Of a stretch of 64,000 nucleotides of DNA, positions 27,312-34,904 are shown piece after piece. Source of the DNA: Cellulomonas endophytica (GTDB taxonomy: Bacteria > Actinomycetota > Actinomycetes > Actinomycetales > Cellulomonadaceae). The stretch's first letter is position 1; every line of letters starts with the position of its first letter. The stretch is taken from NCBI RefSeq assembly GCF_004123805.1, contig NZ_RWJX01000019.1, positions 1-64,000 on the forward strand, in the 5' to 3' direction. The position numbers and the translations under genes were made by a program. The notes beneath the pieces are model-generated. The model saw nothing but the letters and a program-made list of their open reading frames with translations. It was not told where the DNA came from and searched no databases.

Positions 27312-27351
27312 CCGAGGGCCGGCGCCGGGCGGTCCCGGCACCGGCCCTCGG
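27312..27351. terminator. Bidirectional terminator between glutaredoxin and YceI genes
   Basis: An 11-bp outer stem (27312-27322 with 27341-27351) and an inner CCGGG/CCCGG stem (27325-27329 with 27334-27338) lie between converging genes. Confidence 0.75.
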
Positions 27352-27389
27352 GCGGTGCTGCTGCGGTGCGCCGGTGGGCGCGGGGGTGC

Positions 27390-27950
27390 TCAGGCCTGGG
27401 CGATGAGCGAGGCGTCGATGGTGATGACGACCTTGTCGGAGACGAGCACGCCGCCGGCCTCGAGCGCGGCGTTCCAGGTCAGGCCGAAGTCCTTGCGGGA
27501 GATCGTCGTCGAGGCCTCGAAGCCGATGCGGCGGTTGCCGAAGGGGTCGGTCGCCGTGCCGTTGAACTCCGTGGCGAGCTCGACGGAGCGGGTCACGCCG
27601 TGGATCGTCAGGTCGCCCATGACGACGTGCGCGTCGCCCTGGGCGCGGACCTCGGTGGAGACGAAGGACCACGTCGGGTAGGTCTCGACCTCGAAGAAGT
27701 CGGCGCTCTTGAGGTGGCCGTCGCGGTTGGCGTCCTTCGTGGAGACGGTCGCCGGGTCGAGCGTGACCTGGACGGAGGAGGACTCGAGGCCCTCGCCCAC
27801 GACGACGGTGCCCTCGACGATGCCGATGGTGCCGCGGACCTTGGAGATGCCGGCGTGACGGACGGTGAAGGCGGCCTCGGAGTGCGACGCGTCGAGCGCG
27901 TAGGTGCCGGCGACGAGACCGATGGGCAGGGCGGTGGCGGTGGTGGTCAT
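27390..27950 (-). CDS. YceI-family lipid-binding protein
   Basis: A 186-residue protein with the YceI beta-barrel pattern: AGTYALDASHSEAAFTVRHAGISKVRGT at the start, then SADFFEVETYPTWSFVS, GDLTIHGVTRSVEL and GFEASTTISRKDFGLTWNAAL. YceI proteins bind isoprenoid or other amphiphilic chains inside the barrel. No signal peptide is seen, so this one should be cytosolic. GGAGAC lies before ATG 27950. It is divergent from a MarR gene with a shared palindromic operator, suggesting MarR control. Confidence 0.95.
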   Translation of the reverse strand: MTTTATALPIGLVAGTYALDASHSEAAFTVRHAGISKVRGTIGIVEGTVVVGEGLESSSVQVTLDPATVSTKDANRDGHLKSADFFEVETYPTWSFVSTEVRAQGDAHVVMGDLTIHGVTRSVELATEFNGTATDPFGNRRIGFEASTTISRKDFGLTWNAALEAGGVLVSDKVVITIDASLIAQA

Positions 27951-27986
27951 GGCGTGTCTCCTGGTGCGGGGCGAGGGGTGGGCCGA

Positions 27987-28004
27987 CGGTTGAAACCTCA
28001 ACCG
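27987..28004. promoter_or_regulatory. MarR operator between yceI and the MarR gene
   Basis: An 18-bp palindrome CGGTTGA-AACC-TCAACCG with another GGTTGA half-site at 28011-28016. It lies between divergent genes. Confidence 0.7.
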
Positions 28005-28025
28005 CTCGATGGTTGAACTTTCTAC

Positions 28026-28031
28026 TACACT
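28026..28031 (+). promoter_or_regulatory. -10 box of the MarR gene
   Basis: TACACT, about 20 bases downstream of the palindromic operator. A start near 28038 would leave about 45 bases of leader, including GGAG before ATG 28083. Confidence 0.4.
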
Positions 28032-28082
28032 GTTCTTGTTCCCGCAAGCATCGGGCGATGGTCCGCACGGAGTGGAGGCGAC

Positions 28083-28679
28083 ATGAGCAGCACCGCACCG
28101 GCCCCCGTGGCCGTGACCGAGGGCGTCGAGACGCAGGGGCAGGGGCAGGGTCCGGGGCAGGCTCCCGAGCAGGGCCCGGAGCAGGGGGCCGCGCCGGTGC
28201 GCTGGCTCACGGAGGAGGAGCAGGGGCACTGGCGCGCCTTCCGCGACGGCACCGCGCGGCTCCTGGACGTCCTCGCGCACGAGCTGGACGCGGGGAGCGG
28301 GCTGTCCCTGCACGAGTACGAGCTGCTCGTGCGCCTGTCGGAGGCGCCGGGCCGGACGCTGCGCATGTCCGAGCTCGCCGCGGGCCTCGCGCACTCGCGC
28401 AGCCGGCTCACGCACACGGTCCGGCGCATGGAGTCCGCCGGGATGGTCGAGCGGCGGGCCTGCGCCTCCGACGCCCGCGGCGTCGAGTGCGTGATGACCG
28501 AGCAGGGGTGGGCCACCCTCGTCGCCGCGGCCCCCGGCCACGTCGCCTCGGTGCGCGCGCACCTCGTCGACGTCCTCACGCCCGAGCAGTTCCGGGCCCT
28601 GGGCGACGCGATGCGCGCGGTCGGGGCCGACCTCGACCGCATCGGGTGCCCCGTCCGGGCGACCCACGTGGGCGGGTAG
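28083..28679 (+). CDS. MarR-family transcriptional regulator
   Basis: A 198-residue protein. Residues 12-38 are a Gln/Gly/Pro/Glu repeat tail of low complexity. The winged helix lies at about 70-140: LSLHEYELLVRLSEAPGRTLRMSELAAGL, then SRSRLTHTVRRMESAGMVERR and a DARGVECVMTEQG wing. The C-terminal helix dimerises. GGAGGCGAC precedes ATG 28083. Divergent arrangement with yceI and the intervening palindrome suggest it represses both. No redox Cys pair of the OhrR type is placed usefully. Confidence 0.93.
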   Translation: MSSTAPAPVAVTEGVETQGQGQGPGQAPEQGPEQGAAPVRWLTEEEQGHWRAFRDGTARLLDVLAHELDAGSGLSLHEYELLVRLSEAPGRTLRMSELAAGLAHSRSRLTHTVRRMESAGMVERRACASDARGVECVMTEQGWATLVAAAPGHVASVRAHLVDVLTPEQFRALGDAMRAVGADLDRIGCPVRATHVGG

Positions 28680-28757
28680 CGCGAGGCTGAGAGCGGCCCG
28701 TCCCGGGCCGGCCGGGGGCGTGCCGGGCACCCAGGAACGTCTGTGAGACTGGGGGCC

Positions 28758-29414
28758 ATGCTCCCCACCACCGTGCACCTGCTGCGGCACGGCGAGGTGC
28801 ACAACCCCGCCGGCGTCCTCTACGGGCGTCTGCCCGGGTACCGCCTCTCCGAGCGCGGCGAGGCCATGGCGCGGACCGTGGCCGACCACCTCGCGGGCGT
28901 CGACGGCGGCGAGCGGCACGACGTCACGCTCGTCGTGGCCTCGCCCCTCGAGCGCGCCCAGCAGACCGCGGGCCCGCTCGCGGACGCCTTCGGGCTCGAG
29001 GTGGGCACGGACGAGCGGCTGCTCGAGGCGGAGAACGCGTTCCAGGGGCTGACGTTCGGCGTCGGCGACGGCTCCCTGCGCCACCCGCGCCACTGGCCGC
29101 TGCTGCGCAACCCCTTCCGGCCGTCCTGGGGCGAGCCGTACCGGCAGCAGGCGGACCGCATGCTGTCCGCGGTCGACAGCGCCCGCGTGCGCGCCCGCGG
29201 GCACGAGGCCGTCCTCGTGAGCCACCAGCTGCCGGTGTGGATCGCCCGGCTGGCGGCCGAGGGGCGTCCCCTCTGGCACGACCCGCGCCGCCGGCAGTGC
29301 TCCCTGGCCTCGCTGACGTCGTTCCGCTTCGAGGACGACACCCTCGTGGGCATCCGCTACAGCGAGCCGGCGGCCGCTCTCCTGCCCGGCGCGAACCCGG
29401 TCCCGGGGGCGTGA
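28758..29414 (+). CDS. Histidine phosphatase (phosphoglycerate mutase-like)
   Basis: A 218-residue protein with the catalytic RHGE at residues 10-13, ASPLERAQQTA with the second Arg, LLEAENAFQGLTFG, and the second catalytic His in LVSHQLPVW. It is probably a phosphatase rather than a glycolytic mutase because of the divergent middle. ATG 28758 is preferred to GTG 28743. Its stop overlaps the TlpA start. The same gene precedes the cytochrome c maturation genes in other actinobacteria (Rv0525 as I recall), so the position is conserved but the substrate is unknown. Confidence 0.9.
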   Translation: MLPTTVHLLRHGEVHNPAGVLYGRLPGYRLSERGEAMARTVADHLAGVDGGERHDVTLVVASPLERAQQTAGPLADAFGLEVGTDERLLEAENAFQGLTFGVGDGSLRHPRHWPLLRNPFRPSWGEPYRQQADRMLSAVDSARVRARGHEAVLVSHQLPVWIARLAAEGRPLWHDPRRRQCSLASLTSFRFEDDTLVGIRYSEPAAALLPGANPVPGA

Positions 29415-30052
29415 GCACGGTGCAGGTCCCGGTGCAGGTCCTGGCGGGCGGCAGGTGGGGCCGCGCGCGCAGGGCGCTCGCGGCGGCGCTCCTCGTCGCC
29501 CTCGCGGCCGGCGGCTGCTCCGCGGGCGGGGGCGGCGGGGGCGGCGGCACGGCCGACGTGGTCGACCAGGGCTACCAGTCCGGCGACGGCAGCACGACCC
29601 AGTGGCCGGCGGCCGAGCGCCCGGGGCCCGTGGAGCTCGTCGGGACGGACTACGAGGGCGGGACGCAGGACGTGTCGGCGTGGCGCGGGGACGTCGTCGT
29701 CCTCAACACCTGGTACGCGGCCTGCCCGCCCTGCCGCGCGGAGGCCCCGGACCTCGTCGCCGTGGCGGAGGAGTACGCCGACCGCGGCGTGCACGTGCTC
29801 GGCATCAACGGCACGGACGCGGCCGGCGCGGCGCAGCCCTTCCAGGAGCGGTTCGGCGTGCCCTACCCGAGCCTGGAGGACACGGACGGCTCCGCGGTCG
29901 CCTCGCTCCAGGGCACGGTGCCCGTCAACGCGGTCCCGACGACGGTCGTGCTCGACCGCCAGGGACGCGTCGCCGCGCGCGTGCTCGGGCTCGTGGAGGG
30001 CTCGACCCTGCGCGCCGTCGTCGAGGAGCTGCTGGCCGAGGAGCCGGCGTGA
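29411..30052 (+). CDS. TlpA/ResA-type thiol-disulfide reductase lipoprotein
   Basis: A 213-residue protein. A basic n-region and hydrophobic helix end in lipobox AAGGC with Cys36, so it is a lipid-anchored extracytoplasmic protein. The thioredoxin fold has VVLNTWYAACPPCRAEAP with the redox pair C105-C108 and a cis-Pro in NAVPTTVVLD. In System II cytochrome c maturation this protein reduces the CXXCH cysteines of apocytochrome c with electrons from CcdA, encoded directly downstream. Both ends overlap neighbours by four bases. Confidence 0.94.
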   Translation: MSTVQVPVQVLAGGRWGRARRALAAALLVALAAGGCSAGGGGGGGGTADVVDQGYQSGDGSTTQWPAAERPGPVELVGTDYEGGTQDVSAWRGDVVVLNTWYAACPPCRAEAPDLVAVAEEYADRGVHVLGINGTDAAGAAQPFQERFGVPYPSLEDTDGSAVASLQGTVPVNAVPTTVVLDRQGRVAARVLGLVEGSTLRAVVEELLAEEPA

Positions 30053-31068
30053 GTGCCGACCCCCTCGTGACGGCTGCGACCGGCCTGCCCGGCGCGGTGG
30101 GCGCGGCGTCGCTCGCGCTCGCCGTGCCGGCCGACGTGGGCGACGCCTTCGGCCGCGCCGTCGCGGGCGGGTCCCTGCTCCTCGCCGTGCCCGTGGCGGT
30201 CCTCGCCGGGCTCGTGTCCTTCGCCTCCCCGTGCGTGCTCCCGCTCGTCCCGGGCTACCTCGGCCTGCTCGGCGGCCTGGGCGCCGCCGCCGGCGCGGCC
30301 CCCGGGCCGCGCCTGGGCGGTGCGGCCCTGCCCGTCGCCGCGGGGGTGCTCGGCGCGCCCGCGGCGAGACGGTCCTCCGTCGGCAGGGCCACGGCGGCCG
30401 TCCCCGCCGTCGGCACCGCCCCGGGTGCCGCCGCGACCGCCGCCCCCGGTGCCGCCCCCGGTGCCGCGCCCGCCGCCGGGGCCCGCCGCGCCCTCGTCGT
30501 CGCGACCGCGCTCTTCGTCCTCGGCTTCACGCTCGTCTTCGTCGCCTACGGGGCGCTGGCGGGGTCCCTGGGCGCGCTGCTCCTGCGCTGGGACGACGTG
30601 GTGACCCGCGTGCTCGGCGTCGTCGTGCTCGTCATGGGCCTGGTCTTCCTCGGCGCCGTGCCCGCGCTCCAGCGGGAGCGGCGTCTGCACCTGGCACCCC
30701 GCGCCGGGCTGTGGGGCGCACCCCTGCTCGGCGCGACCTTCGGCATCGGCTGGGTGCCCTGCATCGGCCCGACGCTCGCCGCGATCCTCACGCTCGGCCT
30801 CCAGGAGGGCTCCGCGGGGCGCGGCGCCGGCCTGGCCGTCGCCTTCTGCGTCGGGCTCGGCCTGCCGTTCCTCCTCGTCGCCCTCGGGGTGGGCCGGGTC
30901 GGGGCCGTGCTCCGGTTCCTCGGTCGGCACCGGCGCGCGACGACGCGGCTCGGCGGCGCGCTCCTCGTCGTGCTCGGCCTCGCGCTCGTCACGGGCGTGT
31001 GGGGGACGTGGGCGGGCTGGCTCCAGGGCGTCCTCGTCGGCGGCGACCCGTTCGTGCCGGTGGTCTGA
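30049..31068 (+). CDS. ccdA: CcdA cytochrome c biogenesis transmembrane protein, with a long insertion
   Basis: A 339-residue membrane protein that carries reducing power across the membrane to the TlpA-like protein. The conserved cysteines are C62 in SFASPCVLPLVPGYL and C238 in FGIGWVPCIGPTLAAI. Most CcdA proteins are about 240 residues; here residues about 78-146 form an Ala/Pro/Gly/Arg-rich insertion after the first core helix. An N-terminal extension of about 40 residues is also present. GTG 30049 overlaps the TlpA stop and the gene overlaps resB at its end. Confidence 0.93.
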   Translation: MSADPLVTAATGLPGAVGAASLALAVPADVGDAFGRAVAGGSLLLAVPVAVLAGLVSFASPCVLPLVPGYLGLLGGLGAAAGAAPGPRLGGAALPVAAGVLGAPAARRSSVGRATAAVPAVGTAPGAAATAAPGAAPGAAPAAGARRALVVATALFVLGFTLVFVAYGALAGSLGALLLRWDDVVTRVLGVVVLVMGLVFLGAVPALQRERRLHLAPRAGLWGAPLLGATFGIGWVPCIGPTLAAILTLGLQEGSAGRGAGLAVAFCVGLGLPFLLVALGVGRVGAVLRFLGRHRRATTRLGGALLVVLGLALVTGVWGTWAGWLQGVLVGGDPFVPVV

Positions 31069-32840
31069 TGGCCTCCCCGACCCGCCCCTACCGTCCCGAG
31101 GGCCTCGACGACGCCTTCACCACGGGCAGCGACGCGCCCGCCCCCGCCGCGTCGCCGCCCGCGCCGGGGCCGGCGGGCACCCCGGGCGAGGCCCCCGTCG
31201 CGCTCCCGCAGCTCGGCGTCGCCGGCTGGCTGCGCTGGGGCTGGCGCCAGCTGACGAGCATGCGTGTGGCACTGCTGCTCCTCATGCTGCTGGCGGTCGC
31301 CGCCGTGCCCGGCACGGTGTGGCCGCAGAACGCGCAGGACCCGGCGCGCGTGCAGGACTACCTCGCCGACCACCCGACCGCCGGCCCGTGGCTGGACCGC
31401 CTCGGGTTCTTCGACGTGTACTCCTCCGTCTGGTTCTCGGCGGTCTACCTGCTGCTGACGGTGTCCCTCGTCGGGTGCATCCTGCCGCGCAGCCGCGTGC
31501 ACCTCGCCGCGCTGCGCGGCCGCCCGCCCCGCACCCCCCGCCGCTTCGACCGGTTCCCCGCGCACGGCCGGGCGCTGTCCGACGAGGCCCCGCGCGCCCT
31601 CGTCGAGCGCGCCGCGGCCGAGCTGCGCCGCCCCTGGCCGCTGCTGCCCCTCGTGCGGCGGCACCGGGTCGACGTCCACGACGAGGGCGGCGGCACGTGG
31701 TCGGTCGCGGCCGAGCGCGGTTACCTGCGCGAGACGGGCAACCTCGTGTTCCACCTCGCGCTCGTCGGGCTGCTCGTCTGCGTGGCGACGGGCCAGCTCC
31801 TGCACTACCGCGGCCAGGTCCTCGTGGTCGAGGGGCGCGGCTTCGCCAACGCGGTCGTCTCCTACGACTCCTTCGAGCAGGGCACCGCCTTCCGGCCGGA
31901 GTCGCTCGTGCCCTTCACCCTCCGGCTCGACGAGTTCACGTCCCGGTTCGACCCCGACACCCTCCAGAGCCGCTACTTCCGCGCGGACGTCACGCTCACG
32001 GAGCCCGGGGACGAGCCCCGCACGCACGCCATCGAGGTCAACCGGCCGCTGCAGGCGGGCGGCGCGAACGTCTACCTCCAGGGCAACGGCTACGCGCCGG
32101 ACGTGACGGTGCGGGACGCGACGGGCGCCGTGGCCTTCGCCGGGCCCGTGCCGTTCCTGCCGCAGGACGAGGTCTACACCTCGCGCGGCGTCGTCAAGGT
32201 GCCCGAGGTGGCGACGGGGGAGCAGATCGGCATCGTCGGGTTCCTGCTGCCCACCGCCGAGGAGGCGGCCCCCGACCTCTGGCGGTCCACCGACCCGCAG
32301 CCGGAGGACCCGGTCCTCGTCCTGTCCGTGTGGTCGGGCAACCTCGGCCTCGACACGGGCGTGCCGCAGAACGTCTACCGGCTCGACACGGCCCGGATGA
32401 CGCAGGCGGTCGACGCCGACGGCCGGCCCGTCACGCTGTACGTGCGGCCCGGCGAGACCGTCGAGCTGCCCGGCGGGCTGGGCACCTTCACCTTCGAGGG
32501 CCTGCCGCGCTTCGCCGCGTTCGACCTGCGGCACGACCCGGCGCTCGCCGGCGTCCTGGCCTTCGCCCTGCTGGCGTTCGGCGGCCTCGCGGTCTCCCTG
32601 TTCGCGCCGCGGCGGCGCCTGTGGCTGCGCGGAGCGCCCGGAACGGGCGACGCCGCCGGCCGTACAGTGGTGACGGCGGCCGGGCTCGCGCGCGGCGACG
32701 ACCTGGCGCTCGGCGGCGAGGTGGGGCGGCTGCTGCGCTCGGTCCTCGCGGACCCGGCCCGGACCCCTCCCGCCGGCACGGCGGCACGCAGCACCCCACC
32801 GACGGATCGGGCACCCCGCCCGGGAAGGGCGAGGTCATGA
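31068..32840 (+). CDS. resB: ResB-like cytochrome c biogenesis protein
   Basis: A 590-residue protein that with CcsB forms the heme delivery and ligation complex of System II. Residues 1-55 are a Pro/Ala-rich cytosolic leader. Membrane helices occur near 65-85, 125-145 and 225-250, followed by a large extracytoplasmic domain (GRGFANAVVSYDSFEQG, EVNRPLQAGGANVYLQGNGYAP) and a last helix near 485-510. Residues after 515 form a cytosolic tail. ATG 31068 overlaps the ccdA stop by one base and its own stop overlaps the next ATG. Confidence 0.95.
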   Translation: MASPTRPYRPEGLDDAFTTGSDAPAPAASPPAPGPAGTPGEAPVALPQLGVAGWLRWGWRQLTSMRVALLLLMLLAVAAVPGTVWPQNAQDPARVQDYLADHPTAGPWLDRLGFFDVYSSVWFSAVYLLLTVSLVGCILPRSRVHLAALRGRPPRTPRRFDRFPAHGRALSDEAPRALVERAAAELRRPWPLLPLVRRHRVDVHDEGGGTWSVAAERGYLRETGNLVFHLALVGLLVCVATGQLLHYRGQVLVVEGRGFANAVVSYDSFEQGTAFRPESLVPFTLRLDEFTSRFDPDTLQSRYFRADVTLTEPGDEPRTHAIEVNRPLQAGGANVYLQGNGYAPDVTVRDATGAVAFAGPVPFLPQDEVYTSRGVVKVPEVATGEQIGIVGFLLPTAEEAAPDLWRSTDPQPEDPVLVLSVWSGNLGLDTGVPQNVYRLDTARMTQAVDADGRPVTLYVRPGETVELPGGLGTFTFEGLPRFAAFDLRHDPALAGVLAFALLAFGGLAVSLFAPRRRLWLRGAPGTGDAAGRTVVTAAGLARGDDLALGGEVGRLLRSVLADPARTPPAGTAARSTPPTDRAPRPGRARS

Positions 32841-33946
32841 CGACCGGCGACCTGAGCACCCTCCTCGTCTGGGCGGCGATGACCGCCCTGACCATCGCCC
32901 TCGTGGCCTGGACGGTGGACCTGGCCCGCATCGCCGACGCGGCGACGCAGGCGAGCCGGCGCGCCGTCGCCGCGCGCGGGCGCGTCGGGGCCCCCGCGGT
33001 GGCGGTCGCGGCCGTCCCGGTGGGCGCTCCCGTGACGGGCGGCGGGTCCGGCGGCGGGTCCGGCGGCGCCGACGCGGCCGGGGACGACCCCGACGGCTTC
33101 AGCCTCACGACGACGACCGGCAGCGGCCTCGGCCGGGCCGGCGACGACGCGCCCGCCCTGGGCCGGTCCGCCCGCGCGGAGGGCATCGCCCGCTCCACCA
33201 CGTGGCTGGGACTGGTCCTGCTCGCGCTCGGCGTCGTCCTGCGCGGGGTCGCCTCGGGCCGCTGGCCGACCGCCAACATGTACGAGTTCACGCTCGTCGG
33301 GTCCCTCGTGGCCGTGGCGGTGCTCGCCGTGGTGCAGCGCCGCCGTGCCGTCGCGTTCCTCGGGGTGCTCGTGCTCGGCATCGTCGTGCTGGCGCTCGCC
33401 CTGGGCCTGCTCGTCTTCTTCGTGCAGGCCGACGCCGTGCAGCCCGCGCTCGACAGCTACTGGCTCATCATCCACGTCGGCGTCGCCATCTCCGCGACCG
33501 GGGTGTTCACGGTCGGCTTCGGGGCGGCCGTGCTCCAGATGCTCGTCGACGCGCGCGAGGAGGGGCGCAGCCGCACCCGGCTGGCCGCCTGGCGCGTGAC
33601 GGGCCCGCGCTTCGCCTGGCTGGCGCAGGTGCCGAGCGCGCAGCGCCTGGAGGCCCTGTCCTTCCGCCTCAACGCGGTCGGCTTCGTGCTGTGGACCTTC
33701 ACGCTCATCGGCGGCGCCATCTGGGCGGAGCACGCCTGGGGCCGGTACTGGGGGTGGGACCCCAAGGAGGTCGGCACCTTCGTCGCCTGGGTCGTCTACG
33801 CGGCCTACCTGCACGCGCGCACGACCCGCGGGTGGAACGGGCGCCGGGCCGCGTGGTTCGTCGTCGCCGGCTACGCCGTCGTGCTCGCGAACTTCACGCT
33901 CGTCAACCTCGTCGTCGACGGCAAGCACTCCTACTCGGGCCTCTGA
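32837..33946 (+). CDS. ccsB: CcsB/CcsA-type heme handling protein
   Basis: A 369-residue membrane protein. The tryptophan-rich heme-binding WWD segment reads WAEHAWGRYWGWDPKEV and is flanked by candidate axial histidines in SYWLIIHVGVAIS and near the C terminus (DGKHSYSGL). A Gly/Ser/Ala-rich cytosolic loop at about 55-115 separates the first helix from the rest, as in other actinobacterial forms. With ResB it exports heme and attaches it to apocytochrome c. ATG 32837 overlaps the resB stop (ATGA). The 3' end overlaps the converging PLDc_N gene by 16 bases. Confidence 0.95.
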   Translation: MTTGDLSTLLVWAAMTALTIALVAWTVDLARIADAATQASRRAVAARGRVGAPAVAVAAVPVGAPVTGGGSGGGSGGADAAGDDPDGFSLTTTTGSGLGRAGDDAPALGRSARAEGIARSTTWLGLVLLALGVVLRGVASGRWPTANMYEFTLVGSLVAVAVLAVVQRRRAVAFLGVLVLGIVVLALALGLLVFFVQADAVQPALDSYWLIIHVGVAISATGVFTVGFGAAVLQMLVDAREEGRSRTRLAAWRVTGPRFAWLAQVPSAQRLEALSFRLNAVGFVLWTFTLIGGAIWAEHAWGRYWGWDPKEVGTFVAWVVYAAYLHARTTRGWNGRRAAWFVVAGYAVVLANFTLVNLVVDGKHSYSGL

Positions 33947-34404
33947 GGGGTCCGTCCCGGCCCGGGGCCGTCCGCGCCGTCGGTGCCCTCGTCGCCCTGC
34001 CCGCCGTCGGCGTCGGGTGCCTCGTCGCGGGGCGCGTCCTGCGGGGCGGCGGCCCCCGGCTCGGCGGCCCGACGACGGCGCTGCTCCTGCTCGAGGCGCC
34101 AGAGGAACTCGGGGTCGTCGTCGGGGGCCACCGGCCCGCGCCGCACGGGCCCGCCCGACGCCCCGCCCGGCCGCGGCCCGCGGCCGGGACCCTCCCCGGC
34201 GGTCGCGCCGGCGGCCCGGGCACGGCGGGCGCTGCGGCTCGAGACGAACCACGCCGCGCCCCCGAAGGGGGTGAGGAGGATGACGACGAGCAGCCACGCC
34301 CAGGTGGGCACCGAGCGCCGGTCGCGGGCGTCGCTCTGCGCGACGTCGACGATGCAGTACACGGTGAAGGCCACCAGGAGGAGGGCGGGCAGGATGCGGC
34401 TCAC
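33931..34404 (-). CDS. PLDc_N-domain small membrane protein
   Basis: A 157-residue protein. Helix 1 at 3-21 and helix 2 at 34-53 form the two-helix PLDc_N unit, including the typical WLLVVILLTPFGGAAWF and a conserved basic stretch after it. The remaining 100 residues are polar, charged and probably disordered. GTG 34404 is supported by TACCGT ending six bases upstream. The unit occurs alone in many actinobacteria next to cytochrome c and menaquinone genes; no enzymatic domain is attached and the function is unknown. Confidence 0.85.
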   Translation of the reverse strand: MSRILPALLLVAFTVYCIVDVAQSDARDRRSVPTWAWLLVVILLTPFGGAAWFVSSRSARRARAAGATAGEGPGRGPRPGGASGGPVRRGPVAPDDDPEFLWRLEQEQRRRRAAEPGAAAPQDAPRDEAPDADGGQGDEGTDGADGPGPGRTPQRPE

Positions 34405-34410
34405 CGCTCC

Positions 34411-34416
34411 ACGGTA
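34411..34416 (-). promoter_or_regulatory. -10 box of the PLDc_N gene (leaderless)
   Basis: Minus-strand TACCGT, six bases before GTG 34404. Confidence 0.5.
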
Positions 34417-34541
34417 GCCCGCCGACCTGAGCCGCTCGCCCGCCGCCGGTCAGCCCGTGGTCACGAGAGGGTCACGACCGGGTCCGGACGGGTGCGCGCC
34501 CGGACGACCACCGGTGCCGGGGGGGTGCCAGGTCGTCGCCG

Positions 34542-34547
34542 TACCCT
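34542..34547 (+). promoter_or_regulatory. -10 box of the DUF4229 gene (leaderless)
   Basis: TACCCT, then GAGGGG, then GTG 34554. The G-run is too close to serve as a normal ribosome site. Confidence 0.5.
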
Positions 34548-34553
34548 GAGGGG

Positions 34554-34874
34554 GTGCCGCTCCTCGTCTACTCCCTGCTGCGCCTCGCGCTGTTCGCCGT
34601 GTGCTGGGTCGCGCTCGTGCTCGTCGGCATGGGGTCGTGGCTGAGCGTGGTGGTCGCGGTGGTGCTGGCCGCCTGCCTGTCCTACCTGCTGCTCGCGCGG
34701 CCCCGCGCCGCCGCGGCGGTGTGGCTGCAGGAGCGCGACGAGGCGCGCCGCGCCCGCCGCGCCGCCGCCCCCCGCAGGGGCGTGGAGCGGGACGCCGACG
34801 AGGAGGACGCGGACGTCGAGGCCGTCCGCCCCGGCCGGGTCCCCGGCCAGGACGCGGGCGACCCGACGGCCTGA
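34554..34874 (+). CDS. DUF4229 small membrane protein
   Basis: A 106-residue protein: two hydrophobic helices (about 6-26 and 28-48, LLVYSLLRLALFAVCWVALV and VVVAVVLAACLSYLLLA) followed by an Arg/Ala/Glu-rich cytosolic tail that starts with RPRAAAAVWLQERDEARRAR. This is the DUF4229 pattern, found beside menA in many actinobacteria. It converges on menA with a 30-base gap. The function is unknown; the location suggests a link with the membrane-bound prenylation step, which is only inference. Confidence 0.82.
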   Translation: MPLLVYSLLRLALFAVCWVALVLVGMGSWLSVVVAVVLAACLSYLLLARPRAAAAVWLQERDEARRARRAAAPRRGVERDADEEDADVEAVRPGRVPGQDAGDPTA

Positions 34875-34904
34875 GGCCGGGCCCGAGGACGACCGGGCGA
34901 CGGG

